Under the pieces are notes generated by a model. That model was not told the DNA's origin. It did not search any database and saw only the letters and a program-made list of their open reading frames with translations. Below are positions 47,499 through 59,400 of a stretch of DNA of 64,000 nt, piece by piece (within the stretch, counting starts at the first letter, position 1; each line of letters begins with the position of its first letter). Origin of the DNA: Rhynchonema sp. JSB1_4 (taxonomy: Eukaryota; Nematoda; Chromadorea; Monhysterida; Xyalidae); assembly GCA_030248065.1 (NCBI GenBank), contig JASAMV010005193.1, positions 1 through 64,000 of the forward strand, in the 5' to 3' direction. The position numbers and the translations under genes were made by a program.

Positions 47499-48520
47499 GG
47501 TACACGTGCTGTCCAAGGCGTGCACGTGCACTTTCAACCAAAAAATAGCAGAGAGAAGATTATAGTCAGTCGACTTATTGTACTGTCGTCAACCCAGATC
47601 GTCAGCTCCGGGCGTCAACTCACATGTGTAATTTCTCGCGCTCATTTAGGGCTGCTTGAGTTGAGGAAGAGAGTTGACCACTTCGGTTGACGACTATTCC
47701 ATCAGCCAGACAGTCACGTTTTTTCGTTATGCAACACTCTTTGGGGGATTAACAGATCGGCGCGCTTTGCTCTGTTCTTTGTTCTTCTTGTCGGGCCCCC
47801 TTCCATTTTACACCTTGTGCCTTTTGTAGTGCACAATGTTTCTTGTGCAGACTGCTGCTCGTTTTTCAAAATACCAAAACACTTTTGTCATTTTCACCAA
47901 TTTCACTAATTTAAGCTCAGAAAAGCGCACAATCTCGGCTGTATTGGTCTAACAAATCAACTCATTTTCAGACTCAATTCAATTTCAACGAATTACGTAC
48001 GTCGCGTATTCTCATGCCGGCTCGTGCGGGTGTGTTTGTGACATCGGCAGGGCAGAATGTGGAGATTGCAAAGTCATCAGGTTTGGTCTATGAATGGTTT
48101 CTGTTCATTATCTCTATCAAGCTGAGGTACAGTAACCCATCAATCACAAGGTTGTGAAACATCAGCTTACCGGTCCGTCAGATTTTGTAACCATGCACCT
48201 GTACGAGACGAGAAACCACGATGTGCAGTTTTCCCGTCTTCCGTTTGCTTGAACCACGCTCGACCAAGGTACACCCAGGGCACTGGCATCAAAGCATGAA
48301 GTCGTGTAACGTGGACTATGACATGTACATTGTATGTGAAAGCTTGACCAAGTGACATCGAAACATTTAGAACATCTGTGATTATTTCAGCGGTGCAGCA
48401 ACGCAAAAACCACTGACCACAATCGGCGTGGAGAACGATGGTGCAATCACACATCGAGTGAAACATCAAAGGATGCAGCGTAAGGTTGGTAATGGGATAC
48501 TGTATGTTACCGTACACCGC
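47499..48520 (+). repeat. direct repeat X, copy 2
   Basis: Copy of 45276-46330 with small indels. With 48640-48890 it forms an inner 1.4-kb inverted pair. Confidence 0.85.
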
Positions 48521-49259
48521 TGCATATGCAGTCTTCGAGGTTCACCGTATCTTCGAGGTTTAGTGCCAGTGTGATGTTCATGACCGACACATGCGCGACG
48601 GGACACATTTTCTAAAGGTATCGAAATCCCTCTTTTTTTTTTTCCCTGTGTTGCATAACGAAAAAACGTGACTGTCTGGCTGATGGAATAGTCGTCAACC
48701 GAAGTGGTCAACTCTCTTCCTCAACTCAAGCAGCCCTAAATGAGCGCGAGAAATTACACATGTGAGTTGACGACTGGAGCTGACGATCTGGGTTGACGAC
48801 AGTACAATAAGTCGACTGACTATACATATCTTCTCACCACTATCTTTTTGGTTGAAAATGCACGTGCACTCCTTAGACAGCACGTGTACCGGTGAACATC
48901 CAAATCAACACAGAACTTCTTATTCGAAACGGACCTAAGGTCCATATCCATGATCATAACTCCTGTCGTCACCATTCTGCCACGTTGTTATCTCTGTCAT
49001 TTGGACCAGAAATAGTCCCTGTCATCCAGTCCAGAGACTCTTCTCGATCGCGCTGTTGCCATCACGGTAATCGGGCTTATATTAATGTAGTCAACGCATT
49101 GTCGTTATCGTCAATCGTCAACGAATGTCACGCACACATTTACTCGGACTTGCTCGGCAGGCAGGCATTGACCACCAGCGTTGACGTTGTTTTCTGTTGA
49201 CGACTAAACAGTCTGTCCGTGGTCGTGAGATAATGGTCGTAGCGGTACATAGTTACCAC

Positions 49260-49712
49260 CAGGGTTGAAAAAAATTTATTAACGAGCTTTTTTTTTAAAA
49301 AATTTTCTTTTGATTTTTTTGACGAAAAATTTTTTTATTAGAAAAAGTGTTGCAAACGACGTTTCAGGATAAATGAAATCGATACAACATATTTTTCAAA
49401 AATTGAAAAATTTTCGCCTGAGACACAACTTGTGTGGTCACACCCGGTAGTATTATGCAGATTCTATGGTCTCCTACCAGTCTGAGGTTGATGTTGACTA
49501 ACGATGTTACTCTATGTAGCATGCAGTACAACGTATTTTAATGCATCCAATACCGTATATCTGGTATACGACCATCAAAATATCGATTACAGCCCAAATC
49601 TTGCGTGTCAGATCGACTTTGCGCGCCCGGTTTTGCACTTTTTATTAAAAAAAGCAAAATCTGAGTTTCAAAAAAAAAATTTTTAATTAACCACTTTTTT
49701 TAAACAACCCTG
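49260..49712. mobile_element. hAT-like MITE, CAGGGTTG ends, right-arm copy
   Basis: Inverse of 44299-44907 with an internal deletion relative to it. Confidence 0.75.
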
Positions 49713-50138
49713 TACCACAGTGCGCTTCGGTCCCCAATACAAACGATGCAAGGATGCAGGCCTGTGGATCGGTACACGTATACGCATACTCTGACAATTC
49801 TTTTGGGAGAAACTTTTCAAACGCGTTGCCTGATTTGTAAAGCGCATGACGCGTGCACTGGCTACAGCGGTCACGTGACTTCCGCAGCCAGTGTACGCAC
49901 GATGAGCTTTACGGATCAGGCAACGCGGTTGAAAAGTTTCTCCCAATAGAATTGCCAGAGTATACATACGTATTGGTTGGTTGAGGTGCTGCAAAAACGT
50001 CAGGAAATCGGCGTTGAATTTACACAAGTATTGTTCCGGCAAGATATTGTTCACATGAACTGAAAAGAGCACTTATCGGGGGACTTGACAAAAACACCAG
50101 AAACAAAATGTGAACTCTGAGCCGCCACACCAAACGTA

Positions 50139-50221
50139 TGCTCCCGGAAGGACTCGAACCTCCGACCTCCCAGCCACCAGGCCTGGACAGCCAGTTGCTC
50201 TACCAACTGAGCCACGGGAAC
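50139..50221 (-). tRNA. tRNA-like gene, right arm, isotype uncertain
   Basis: Inverted copy of 43775-43857 with the same length, stems and boxes. Two differences are seen: TGGCTC for TAGCTC in the A box, and C for A in the anticodon-loop region. No MITE lies upstream here. Confidence 0.45.
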
Positions 50222-51453
50222 GCGGTATGGCTGCGGCTCAAAGTTGCACTTATACCCATGCAACCGTGCAGACACACACTGCTTTGCACGCCCTAGCGCT
50301 ACACGTTGCGCTGGCTAGCAGACTTTCAGTCCACACAAACTACACCATCGCTAAAAGGCAAACATTCAAAGATGCGAAGTCAGCAGTAGATGTTGCGGAA
50401 TGTATCTTCTACCGGGCCCAAAATCAAGCTTGTTTTCGGATGTTTGCACTTTTACGTTGTCTTACTTCGACATATGTATGTGTTGGACACGAAACACAAA
50501 CGCAAAGTTGCGTATATTCTTATCAGTCCAGTTGCGCCAATGCTGCTTGCTGTGGATCTGTCTTTGGAACGCGCTGGTAAATAAAAAAATTGTGCTTGTC
50601 GAGCACCACAACCGTATCACATGTGGGCGATCGGAAAGTAACAGTTTGAGACCCTACACAGCACTCATTACGCTGAGTGATGTCGGATTTCATGAATGAT
50701 GATCAGCATCACCTCCTATACTATTTTCGAACCTTCATCCTGCTCAGACAGCACCAAATGAGACGAACCAGTGGTGGACTTATGTAAAACCCGAGGGGCG
50801 CACAATGTAAATGACAGGAATGACGCACAACATCACTATGCTGCGTCGAGCGCTTTCTTACTCGTGGTGCAACTCATCTCCGTGTCGTTAGTTGTGCAGG
50901 TTACTGCGCAATTTGTTTTCACTTCTTCGGAGAGAGGAATCCCAAATGAAGTACTTCGCTCATGATGATTTATTTGAACTGCAACCAAAATGTGTCGTTG
51001 GAAATCATCGATTGGCCGGATTGCGTGAGCGTCTGATGTGTTTCCCAATGCTTCGTTCGCACGCAATATTCATCCTTATTTCAGAGCTCGAAAGTCTTGC
51101 TCCACAGTCAAGAAGCGGACGTCGTTCTGCCTGGATTATTATTTGAATTTTTTCAAATAACATTAAGCATCAGACGGGTTTCATAAGCCGCTATTGAATA
51201 TATCATTCGAAAAATTTTAGCGCAGAACGTTAAAAGTTGTCAGGCGCTGAATGCAATGCTTGCTGTATGGAAACTATCTACAGCTCTTTAGCGATGGAAC
51301 TGTGTGTCAGTCGCAGGAAAACCGGACAAACTTCTTTACCAACTAACTAACTAACCAAGCAGTCGACTAGTTAACCGACATACTTATGTACCTATACCTG
51401 TACAAGCAAAATCAACCCGGATGTCTTGGAACGTGATCGGACTCGGACAAACT

Positions 51454-51508
51454 TAAGCCTAAGCCTACGCCTAAGCCTAAGCCTACGCCTAAGCCCAAGC
51501 CTAAGCCT
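51454..51508 (-). repeat. interstitial telomere-like hexamers
   Basis: About nine GCCTAA units and one-base variants in tandem (TTAGGC on the minus strand). They stand exactly where similarity to the left arm stops. Confidence 0.85.
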
Positions 51509-52189
51509 TTGCAACATTACCGACCCTTAGAGCATGCCATCAGTCTGGCTATCGATGTCGGATTTTGTCTCACTGACCAAGTCTTCATGCTTGTGGCTGT
51601 TATTTCACAGTGTGTAGGCTGCCACCGGAACAACTTTCGAGTTTACCAACTTTCGAGGAACAATTCCTCACGGATTACGGATTCGGCTGCAGGCGGGCCA
51701 CACAGCTTCATCCTGCCAACGATCAAATGCAATACACATCATTGAAAGCCTATAAAATAAGAGTGCACGGGTGATCGCTTGTATCTTAATAAAAAAAACC
51801 CGGGCGCACACCAAACACCCGGTTTTCTTTCACTACACCGCAAAACGGATTACGGTGTAGACGCGCAGGAGTAGTACCTCCCATTCTGGGGTCATTGGTG
51901 CTCCAGTTTCAATTTGACATGTGCGGGGTGGTGCCCAGATGACGAGGCTCCGATCGATTAGAGCTATCGCTCTGATGGGTGGCCCATTTATCTCTTTTGT
52001 TAAATCTATACAACCCCTTTCTCGCTGTATTCTCTGTCCTCTCTTACTCCATCAGGGATGCACTTCTTGATATTCACCGAGGCTTTCAGGAGTCAACAGG
52101 CGCGTTTGATCGGCGTCACCTTCGCGGGCGTCGAATGTCCGTGTGTTCTCACAGATTTTATAGACCATAAATCCGAAAGGCATTCATCC

Positions 52190-52337
52190 AAAGGCAAATG
52201 TACTCCAACTCTTTATGTAATTGGTGCCGGCTAAATTGTAAAACCCTAGGTATTCATCGTTACTGTCACGCCTCGAGCGGTTGTTGATGCTTACCCTTTT
52301 CGTGTCTGAAACGAAATAAAGTGCTACTACTACTACT
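52190..52337 (+). mobile_element. 3' end of a retroelement with (TAC)n tail
   Basis: Present only in the right arm. It ends AAATAAAGTGC then TAC repeats, between ATCC duplications. This is the signature of a 5'-truncated LINE or SINE insertion. Confidence 0.65.
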
Positions 52338-53319
52338 ATCCTCCGTTTCCCCATTTTTTCAGTGCGCTGGCATCGGCAAACAGCAAGGTTCGTGTGTCGC
52401 TTAGAGTCGAAGCTGTTACGCACAGGGGCTCTTTCACTCGGTCGCGACTAAACTATTCCCGGCCTACCTCCGCTCCATCTGCCATAAAAGAGGGGGTTCG
52501 CTGCTCAACGGGTTTTCGCCGCGCCAGCTGCGGCATATATACAGTGGAGTGTTTGCCGTGCTTCGGCTTCGGGCAGATCCCCAGCCACTTCGGGGGTCCG
52601 GGCGCAACACTCGCAAACTTGGGTATGGTTTATTTAAATTGTGACCATGCCCTGGGGCCTATCTCGAAAAACTATTATTTTTTCATTTTCACTTGTGGCC
52701 TCCACCCCGGAGAAAACACACAACAATCCCGTAATGACACACACACAACGTACACGCGAAAGAACAAATTTAAGCCGGTCATATTTACAGCACACTATGC
52801 AAATTCGTGTTCCGGTTCTCCGCGTATGATGGGCGGTGTTCTGAAAGAGTTAGGTTGTTCCGCTCACCGAAACGTGTTGACCATGTCACGTGACAAAACA
52901 TATGGATCATTATCTACCCACTCATGCCCATGAGCCTACTATGAAGATCATTGATGTTGGTGGTGGAAGTGATCACCATTCATCACAGTGGAACAATCCC
53001 AGGCAAGCAACACCGGCCAACATTGTTCATGTATATATGTTCTGTATGTAGATAATAACTGCAGATTAAGAAACAAATACAGCAGTCCAACCATCCCTCC
53101 TAACGATCAAACCAACACCAATGACGATCGAGCAGTGAGAGGTTGTCAAAAAAATTGTCAAAAATGTAGATACTACGTGTATAGAGTTCTAACAACGTAA
53201 TTACACTGGCATACCACATGCTTCCAACCGGTTGTTGATCGGCAACAACAACAACATCAACAACACCAGCGTTTTTTACAACAATTTTTGAACTTTTTTA
53301 ATCCAAATGCCCGCAAAAT

Positions 53320-54040
53320 GCGTCAACAACGATGAGCCACAACAAACAATGGTTGTACGTTCGAGGCGTATTTATTTGTATACACCGGTTTCGGACTGAG
53401 AAATCTAGAGTTTTTCCAGGACGCTTGGCGCGAAATATGTGCTTGCGATGTGAACAATGCACCATTGGATGTGTGCCTATTTAATGTCCAGTTGATTCGT
53501 GGACAAAGAGATCATTATGTCCACAGCGCACATACGAACTCCGTCACTTGGACAACATGCCTACTCTCACAGCGTGCCACCAATGTGGCCACCTTTTTTT
53601 GCTCCACTGAGCAAGTCTTCACATTTATGTCGGTGATGAAAATACGTATTTTACAGCTTTTAGACTGCTACCAGAATTCGAGCAATTCCTCCCGCGCCGA
53701 TTACGGACACTTCGCTGCACGCACGTCATACCTAACGCCACTCGCCAGATATGATTGGCAACAATACAGTCAGATTTAACGAACTCGTATTCCAACCGTA
53801 CCAAGCCTTGGTTGGCCGCGGTTTCATTCAACCGTTCGTGGCATTGCGTCACAGCCTGGGATATCGCAGCTATACAGTACAACACACAACAAATATAGCT
53901 GCCGATCGAAATTTAATTGCATCAGTTGAAAACCTGGACAAATGGGAAAAGGCAGACTATAAAATTGGATTACCAACTTTGATCTTGACACCGGCCGCGG
54001 CTCATCAAACAAAATATTCGCCAAGCGAAACCCGCACATG
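53320..54040 (+). pseudogene. unidentified gene remnant, right arm
   Basis: Inverse copy of 37350-38283, with the frame reading LEFFQDAWREICACD and ADRNLIASVENLDKWEK. It is interrupted in places relative to the left copy. Function unknown. Confidence 0.35.
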
Positions 54041-54097
54041 AAAGTACATTTTATCCAGTTGCAATTTTGATAATAACACTTTTTGGTGATACGCTCT

Positions 54098-54430
54098 GGG
54101 CTGCGATTAGATAAATTGCGAATGGCCAATTTTTGCATTCCGCATTCATTTATCTGCTCATCTGCGTTTATCTGCTCACCTTTGCGGAATTTTGAATTTC
54201 TGCGAGTAATATACTGTATTTTATGTTTTTGGTCGAACATCTCAGTTGCTGTTTGCGTTAACACGCAACATTTGAGGTCAGCACGCTGGAAGTTGTCATC
54301 GTCACCCAAGCGCGCACTAGTCCGCAAAGGTGAGTAGATAAACGCGCAATGCGGAATGCTGTAATTTCCCATTTTCGCATTTATCTGCTCACCAATTTCC
54401 GCATTCCGCATTTATTTTTTATCGCAGCCC
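54098..54430. mobile_element. foldback element, right-arm copy
   Basis: Inverse of 37039-37342, GCGGAATG arms. Confidence 0.8.
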
Positions 54431-54713
54431 TACAGTTCATTCTGCTACATACGCGTCCGCAGCTACTGTACATTTGTACAATAACGATCCTATAATCACA
54501 CCAGATATTTTTATTACCTTCATCTTATTGATGTAGTTTTGTGTGAGATCATCAAGATACCATATAAATCACATCCGATGAATGAGAACCGTGAAGTTCA
54601 AGCCTTTATGCTGCGGGCACTAGAATTCACAAAAACAAACGCTGGATTACTATAGCGTTTCTCACAAGGGCAAAAAACAAGCAGTGGTGATCTTAACGGA
54701 TGTGCTGGACACT

Positions 54714-55734
54714 AGGGCTCGCGCGGGAAATTTTTTTGAAGGACGGGAAAAGTTGAGGAAATTTCCCGTTTTCCCCAAGGATCCGGGAATTCTTGCGGGA
54801 AATGGAAGTTTGGAATTTTGAAGGACGGGAAATGTTGCGGGAAATGGTTTTCAGAATTTTGAAGGACGGGAAATTGCGGGAAATGCGGGAAAACGGGAAA
54901 TTTCCCGCGGGAAATGGTGATATTTCCGGCAGATTTCCCGCTCAAAACAGAAATTTCCCTTAAATTTCCCGCTGAAAATAGGAATTTCCCGTAAATTCCC
55001 CGCTGAAAACAGATATTTCCCTTCAATTTCCCGCCCTAGTATTTGGTTTGAGAAGTTGCTAGCGCAATAACAGGCCGCTATAAGCGTTCCTTTGATGTTT
55101 TCAAAAGTGGATGACAATTGCTGTTGTCTGTTGATGTAAACTGGCAATGCACAAGAAGGGCACTTGAAGGTGAAGTTGCTCTTTGGAGAATGAACCACAA
55201 CTGTATAACAGTATTTACCAAGAATTCAGGCCTGTTCATGCTGAGACACGTTCAAGCGAGTATTCTAGTTACACACATGTACCATTAAATCTTAAATCCG
55301 TTAATTTCTTGATTGGTCGGTTCAGTGCATGAGCCGCTAATTGTAAGTTGAAAAATGTAGCCTAAGTCAATTGCTCAGGGTTGTGATTTTCATGAACAGG
55401 TCTGAGAAAGACAAAAAGTCTATTTCCAATCCATACTGAAGAAGAAAAGCCGGCAAAAGATGGTCTGATCGTTTCTATTTCCCGTTTCCCGCGGGAAATT
55501 TCACGGGAATTACTGACGGGAATTCCCGCGCGGGAAATGGTCGAAGGACGGGAAAAAGCGGGAAATGGCCGATTTCCCGCGGGAAATTTCCCGCGGGAAT
55601 TTTCAGGCACTATTTCCCGCGGGAAATGCCACCATCGAAAATATTTCCCGGGAAACGGGGACGGGAAATTTCCCGCAAATTTCCCTCCCTCCCGCGAAAT
55701 TCCGCGGGAAAAAAATTTCCCGCGCGAGCCCAAA
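54714..55734. mobile_element. hAT-like TIR element with GGGAAATTTCCCGC arms
   Basis: Ends AGGGCTCGCGCGGGAAA / inverse. Flanks TGGACACT (54706-54713) and TGGACACA (55735-55742) match 7 of 8. The left arm has a single TGTGTCCA at 36804-36811. The arms are arrays of CGGGAAAT. No ORF. Confidence 0.85.
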
Positions 55735-55770
55735 TGGACACACGTTGTACGTACAATGTAAGTGGTACTA

Positions 55771-55891
55771 TAGTAAATTTCCAAATTCGCTGCCGCCCAA
55801 TAAAGTACGCCCTATAGTTAATGTCAAGTTATAAACCCGAACGCTAACCATGCGCGGTTCTGAAACATTGCGCGAATTTGGAAATTTACTA
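55771..55891. mobile_element. deletion derivative of the TAGTAAATTTCC MITE
   Basis: Same ends as 22513-22751 but most of the right half is lost. Right arm only; the left-arm site near 36780 is unoccupied. Confidence 0.8.
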
Positions 55892-55896
55892 TACCT

Positions 55897-56400
55897 ACAT
55901 ATACACATATGTATGTCATGTAATGTACAGTGTATTTCGGCAGGTTTTTGTCAAAAGAACATGACCTCACCCACGCACAAGCCAAATTGTTTGTTGATTT
56001 GCTTTTTGTCTTTATTCAGCGGACGTTTGCTCTGAGAAGACTTCTTTGAAGTGTTATGGCTCAAGTTTTGCAGCTGCTCTGCAGATCACTTTCCAGAGAA
56101 ACAGACACATATTGAGTTACGGAATCTTTCGAAAACAAAGAAAGAGAATAGTGTGTATGTTTTGCACGCGGTTTTACTCAGGGAATTGTCCTGCGGAGGA
56201 GCGGCAAAATCGGATATAGCCAACTTGAAAAAGTCGTCTCATGAGGAACTGGATTGACAATATCTGTGGCCTGCTGTGTCTTTTCGCCAGTTTGAATTCA
56301 CGGATTGAATTATTTTTCCGCATATTCGGATGTGTATGTATTTTTAGCAATCGTTTTCATCGCATAGTCGATCCTGGAAAATAATTCAATATCTAAATTA
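55897..56400. other. no gene recognised
   Basis: Upstream flank of the lectin gene; I find no left-arm match and no exon. Confidence 0.35.
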
Positions 56401-56406
56401 AATTAC

Positions 56407-59400
56407 ATGCTCCAAGCCATGTTGAAGCTGTGGTCATTCCAAATAGACATGTTCGTGCTTGCGTGTTGTACGTTGGCGCTACACAACGGCCAACTTGAAC
56501 ACGAATGCATCGATCGACCACGTGACGTCAACACGCGGTACTCGTGGCACGAAGGCGTGTGCTACATTGTTCACAGGTCAGTGTCTCTGCTCCCTTCACC
56601 ATAAAAGCTTGCCAGCTGAAACATTGCTGTGTTGTCGCTGTGCCGACTGTGTGTTGTCGTTGTGTGTGCGCTTTGAGAATGGCTGCCTTGCGCATGTTGT
56701 GGTAAACATTGTGTGAGCTGTGCAGGGTTTTGAGAACTGGGAAGCACAAACAAGGGACTTGATAATTAGAGGATTTTTATTTGCAATTGAGAACTTATTT
56801 CATTCACCAGAGATGCTTAAAATTATACGAGTACAAAATCCTTGCAAAAAATGACCAGGTTTCTGAAACCTTTTGTATTTTTATTCAACAATGCGAGCGT
56901 TTCAATAGTTATTGTGCATTGCGGTTTCTGCCAAAATGTTGGAGGTTGCTGTCACTCCAGCATCAAACTTTGAAACAGCCTATTCGTGTCACAGCCAGGG
57001 TTGGGCAAAAAACGTTTTTTTTTTCAAAAAAATCGTTTTTTTCTAAAAAAACGTTTTTTTAAAAAAAAATTTTTTTAAAACGCCCAGCTGACCAAAATAT
57101 GCCCCCAAAAAATTGGAAAACGCTCATGTTGGGAAGAAAACGTGGTTAAAAGTAATTCTATGTGATCTGAGGCAAAATAAACGGGTTTCAACCCGTTTCT
57201 AGCGAGTTGTTAAGATTCCATACCAGACCCGCACCATGGGACCAACTTTGGCCGGGGTCATCACTGAAAGTCAAACTCCGTATATCGACGTATCTCGACA
57301 AAGTAAAAATTGGTCGAAATTTTTTTGAAAAAATGGGACAAAAAATTGATTTTCCTTGATAATCAGGGTATTTTCCCTGAAAAATCAGGGAAAATCAAGG
57401 AAATTCAGGACTTAAAAAACGAAAAATGACCCAGGCGTTTTTTGTGAAAAAAGCGTCGTTTTTTTTAAGAAAAAACGCCGTCGTTTTTTTGCCCAACCTT
57501 GGTCACAGCAGCGTTTCAATTTTTTTCGTGTTTTTTTCACACGGGGCAAATTTCAACGTGGCCGTGAAACATCAGGAAGCAACCAATCGGTTCGCCAGAT
57601 TAGGGTCGAATAACAGGATGTCCAAACTTTGTTTATATATATTACCTTCAACATCAAGCGCGGTCGAAGGGTTGTTAACCGGCTGCTTTAATATATAGTT
57701 AATAGCGCTATTATCCAGTACTTCGCACCGTTGGTTGTGCAGGTCTGGCGGTACGTTCCATCGTTTGACCGAATTCTGCGCTGACGAACAGTTATGGACG
57801 GAACATCTGAGTGGGGCAACGCCGGTGAAAGTCAGGAGCAAAGATGCTTTCAAACGAGTCCTCAGCTTGACGGTGCGTTTACGTGGTGTGTCAGGGTGTC
57901 GATGTTTCACGCTCTTGTTGCAATTTGTTACCATAATAAGGACGCCAATTATTAACACCAAATAAATAGCAAATCAATGGTCACAAACTGGTAACTTTCC
58001 CTTCGAGTAAAGCGGTCTGAAAAGCATTCACAATTTATACATGGGTCTCTATCAGCAACTTCGTTCGAATTTAGCCCGATTGGACTGTGGTTGAGAAATT
58101 TTCAAAATACCTGTGTAAGCAAATCGGCTTCCGAATTGGGCTGTAGGAACTGGAAAACTCAGATATGGAACTTGACCAGATGTGTGCGAACTCAATGATC
58201 GTCGTCGAACTCAATTTTTCTGCGTAATGATTCCAGGACACGACGTGCGCGAACAATTTCTGGACGGGTGCCTTCGCGCCTGACCACAGGCAGATAAACG
58301 AGATTGCTCTCAAAGACCAGTAAGCGTGCGAATTTTATTATCAATAGATGGTGGTATACAGTATACTCGCAGATTTCCGATCTGAAACCAACTTTCTCGA
58401 ATCGGATTAGATATACGTGTGTGAGTCTGCCAGTGTTAAATCAAGTGACATTTCAAAGGCAGGTACCGGGAACTGGAATTAAATATTTCACAAAACTAAC
58501 AGAATGCGGTGGTATCTGATGTTCAGCACTACGGATATACTGTATGTAGCCGCTCAGGTTCAATTGGCTGGCCGACGGTTCAGTCCCGGGGCACAGGTGC
58601 AACCCCGGCCATTAAGGCCCGGCTGGAGCCTAAGCCTAAGCGTATAAATTGGTCAAATATATTGGGCCTGAATCGGCCGGGCCTGAAAAACTGGGCCCGG
58701 AATGATCGGTCCTGATTCCGGGATTGAAAATTCGCGGAATAGGTTCATTTGGCTGGCCGACGGCTCTAAAGTCGACCCCCAACTGTGGGCACGCAATGAG
58801 CCAGATGGCAAGCCGGAGAATGCGCATTTTGTCGCGTTTGATTGCGAATTGGACGGATTGGTTGACCAGGATGATGGACCTTTCAAAGTGCACTGGTTCC
58901 TGTGCGAACAGCGGACAAAAGGTCTGGTCTGCGGACAAATGAGCGCCAATAGGCCTATTTTTCGTCTCGCCTTGACAGATGTCGAAGTCCTGCACCCTAA
59001 TTCTCCTCCGGGGTGCGTATTTCACCAAAATTTCCTCTTGACTCAAATACTCGAATTTATCAGTGGAACCAAGGTGAGGCCAAAAAGGCTTATTAGTGTC
59101 CATGTCTGCTTGGCTGCATCCAATAGTCATGTGAGTTCCAAATTTTGGCACTCACTCCCAAAGACGTGCAAGCATGACGGACAGAATTTTCTGACTGAGA
59201 CTCAGAAAGGAATACTCACATGATTTATTTTAATCATATTCAGCGTGCGCCATTCCGAAAAGACTCTTGAATGATCCAAACACGTTGCCGTTTACGTTCA
59301 CGTTCAGCCATTTCCATGAATTCGGTGACAGTGATGAGTGGGTCGAACAAGGTTGGCGATTGTTTCGTGATGTTTCGTTACTCCTGTTTTAACAAAATAT

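Noticed and set aside
51454..51508. True telomere
   Set aside because: Only about nine units, internal, with normal unique sequence on both sides.
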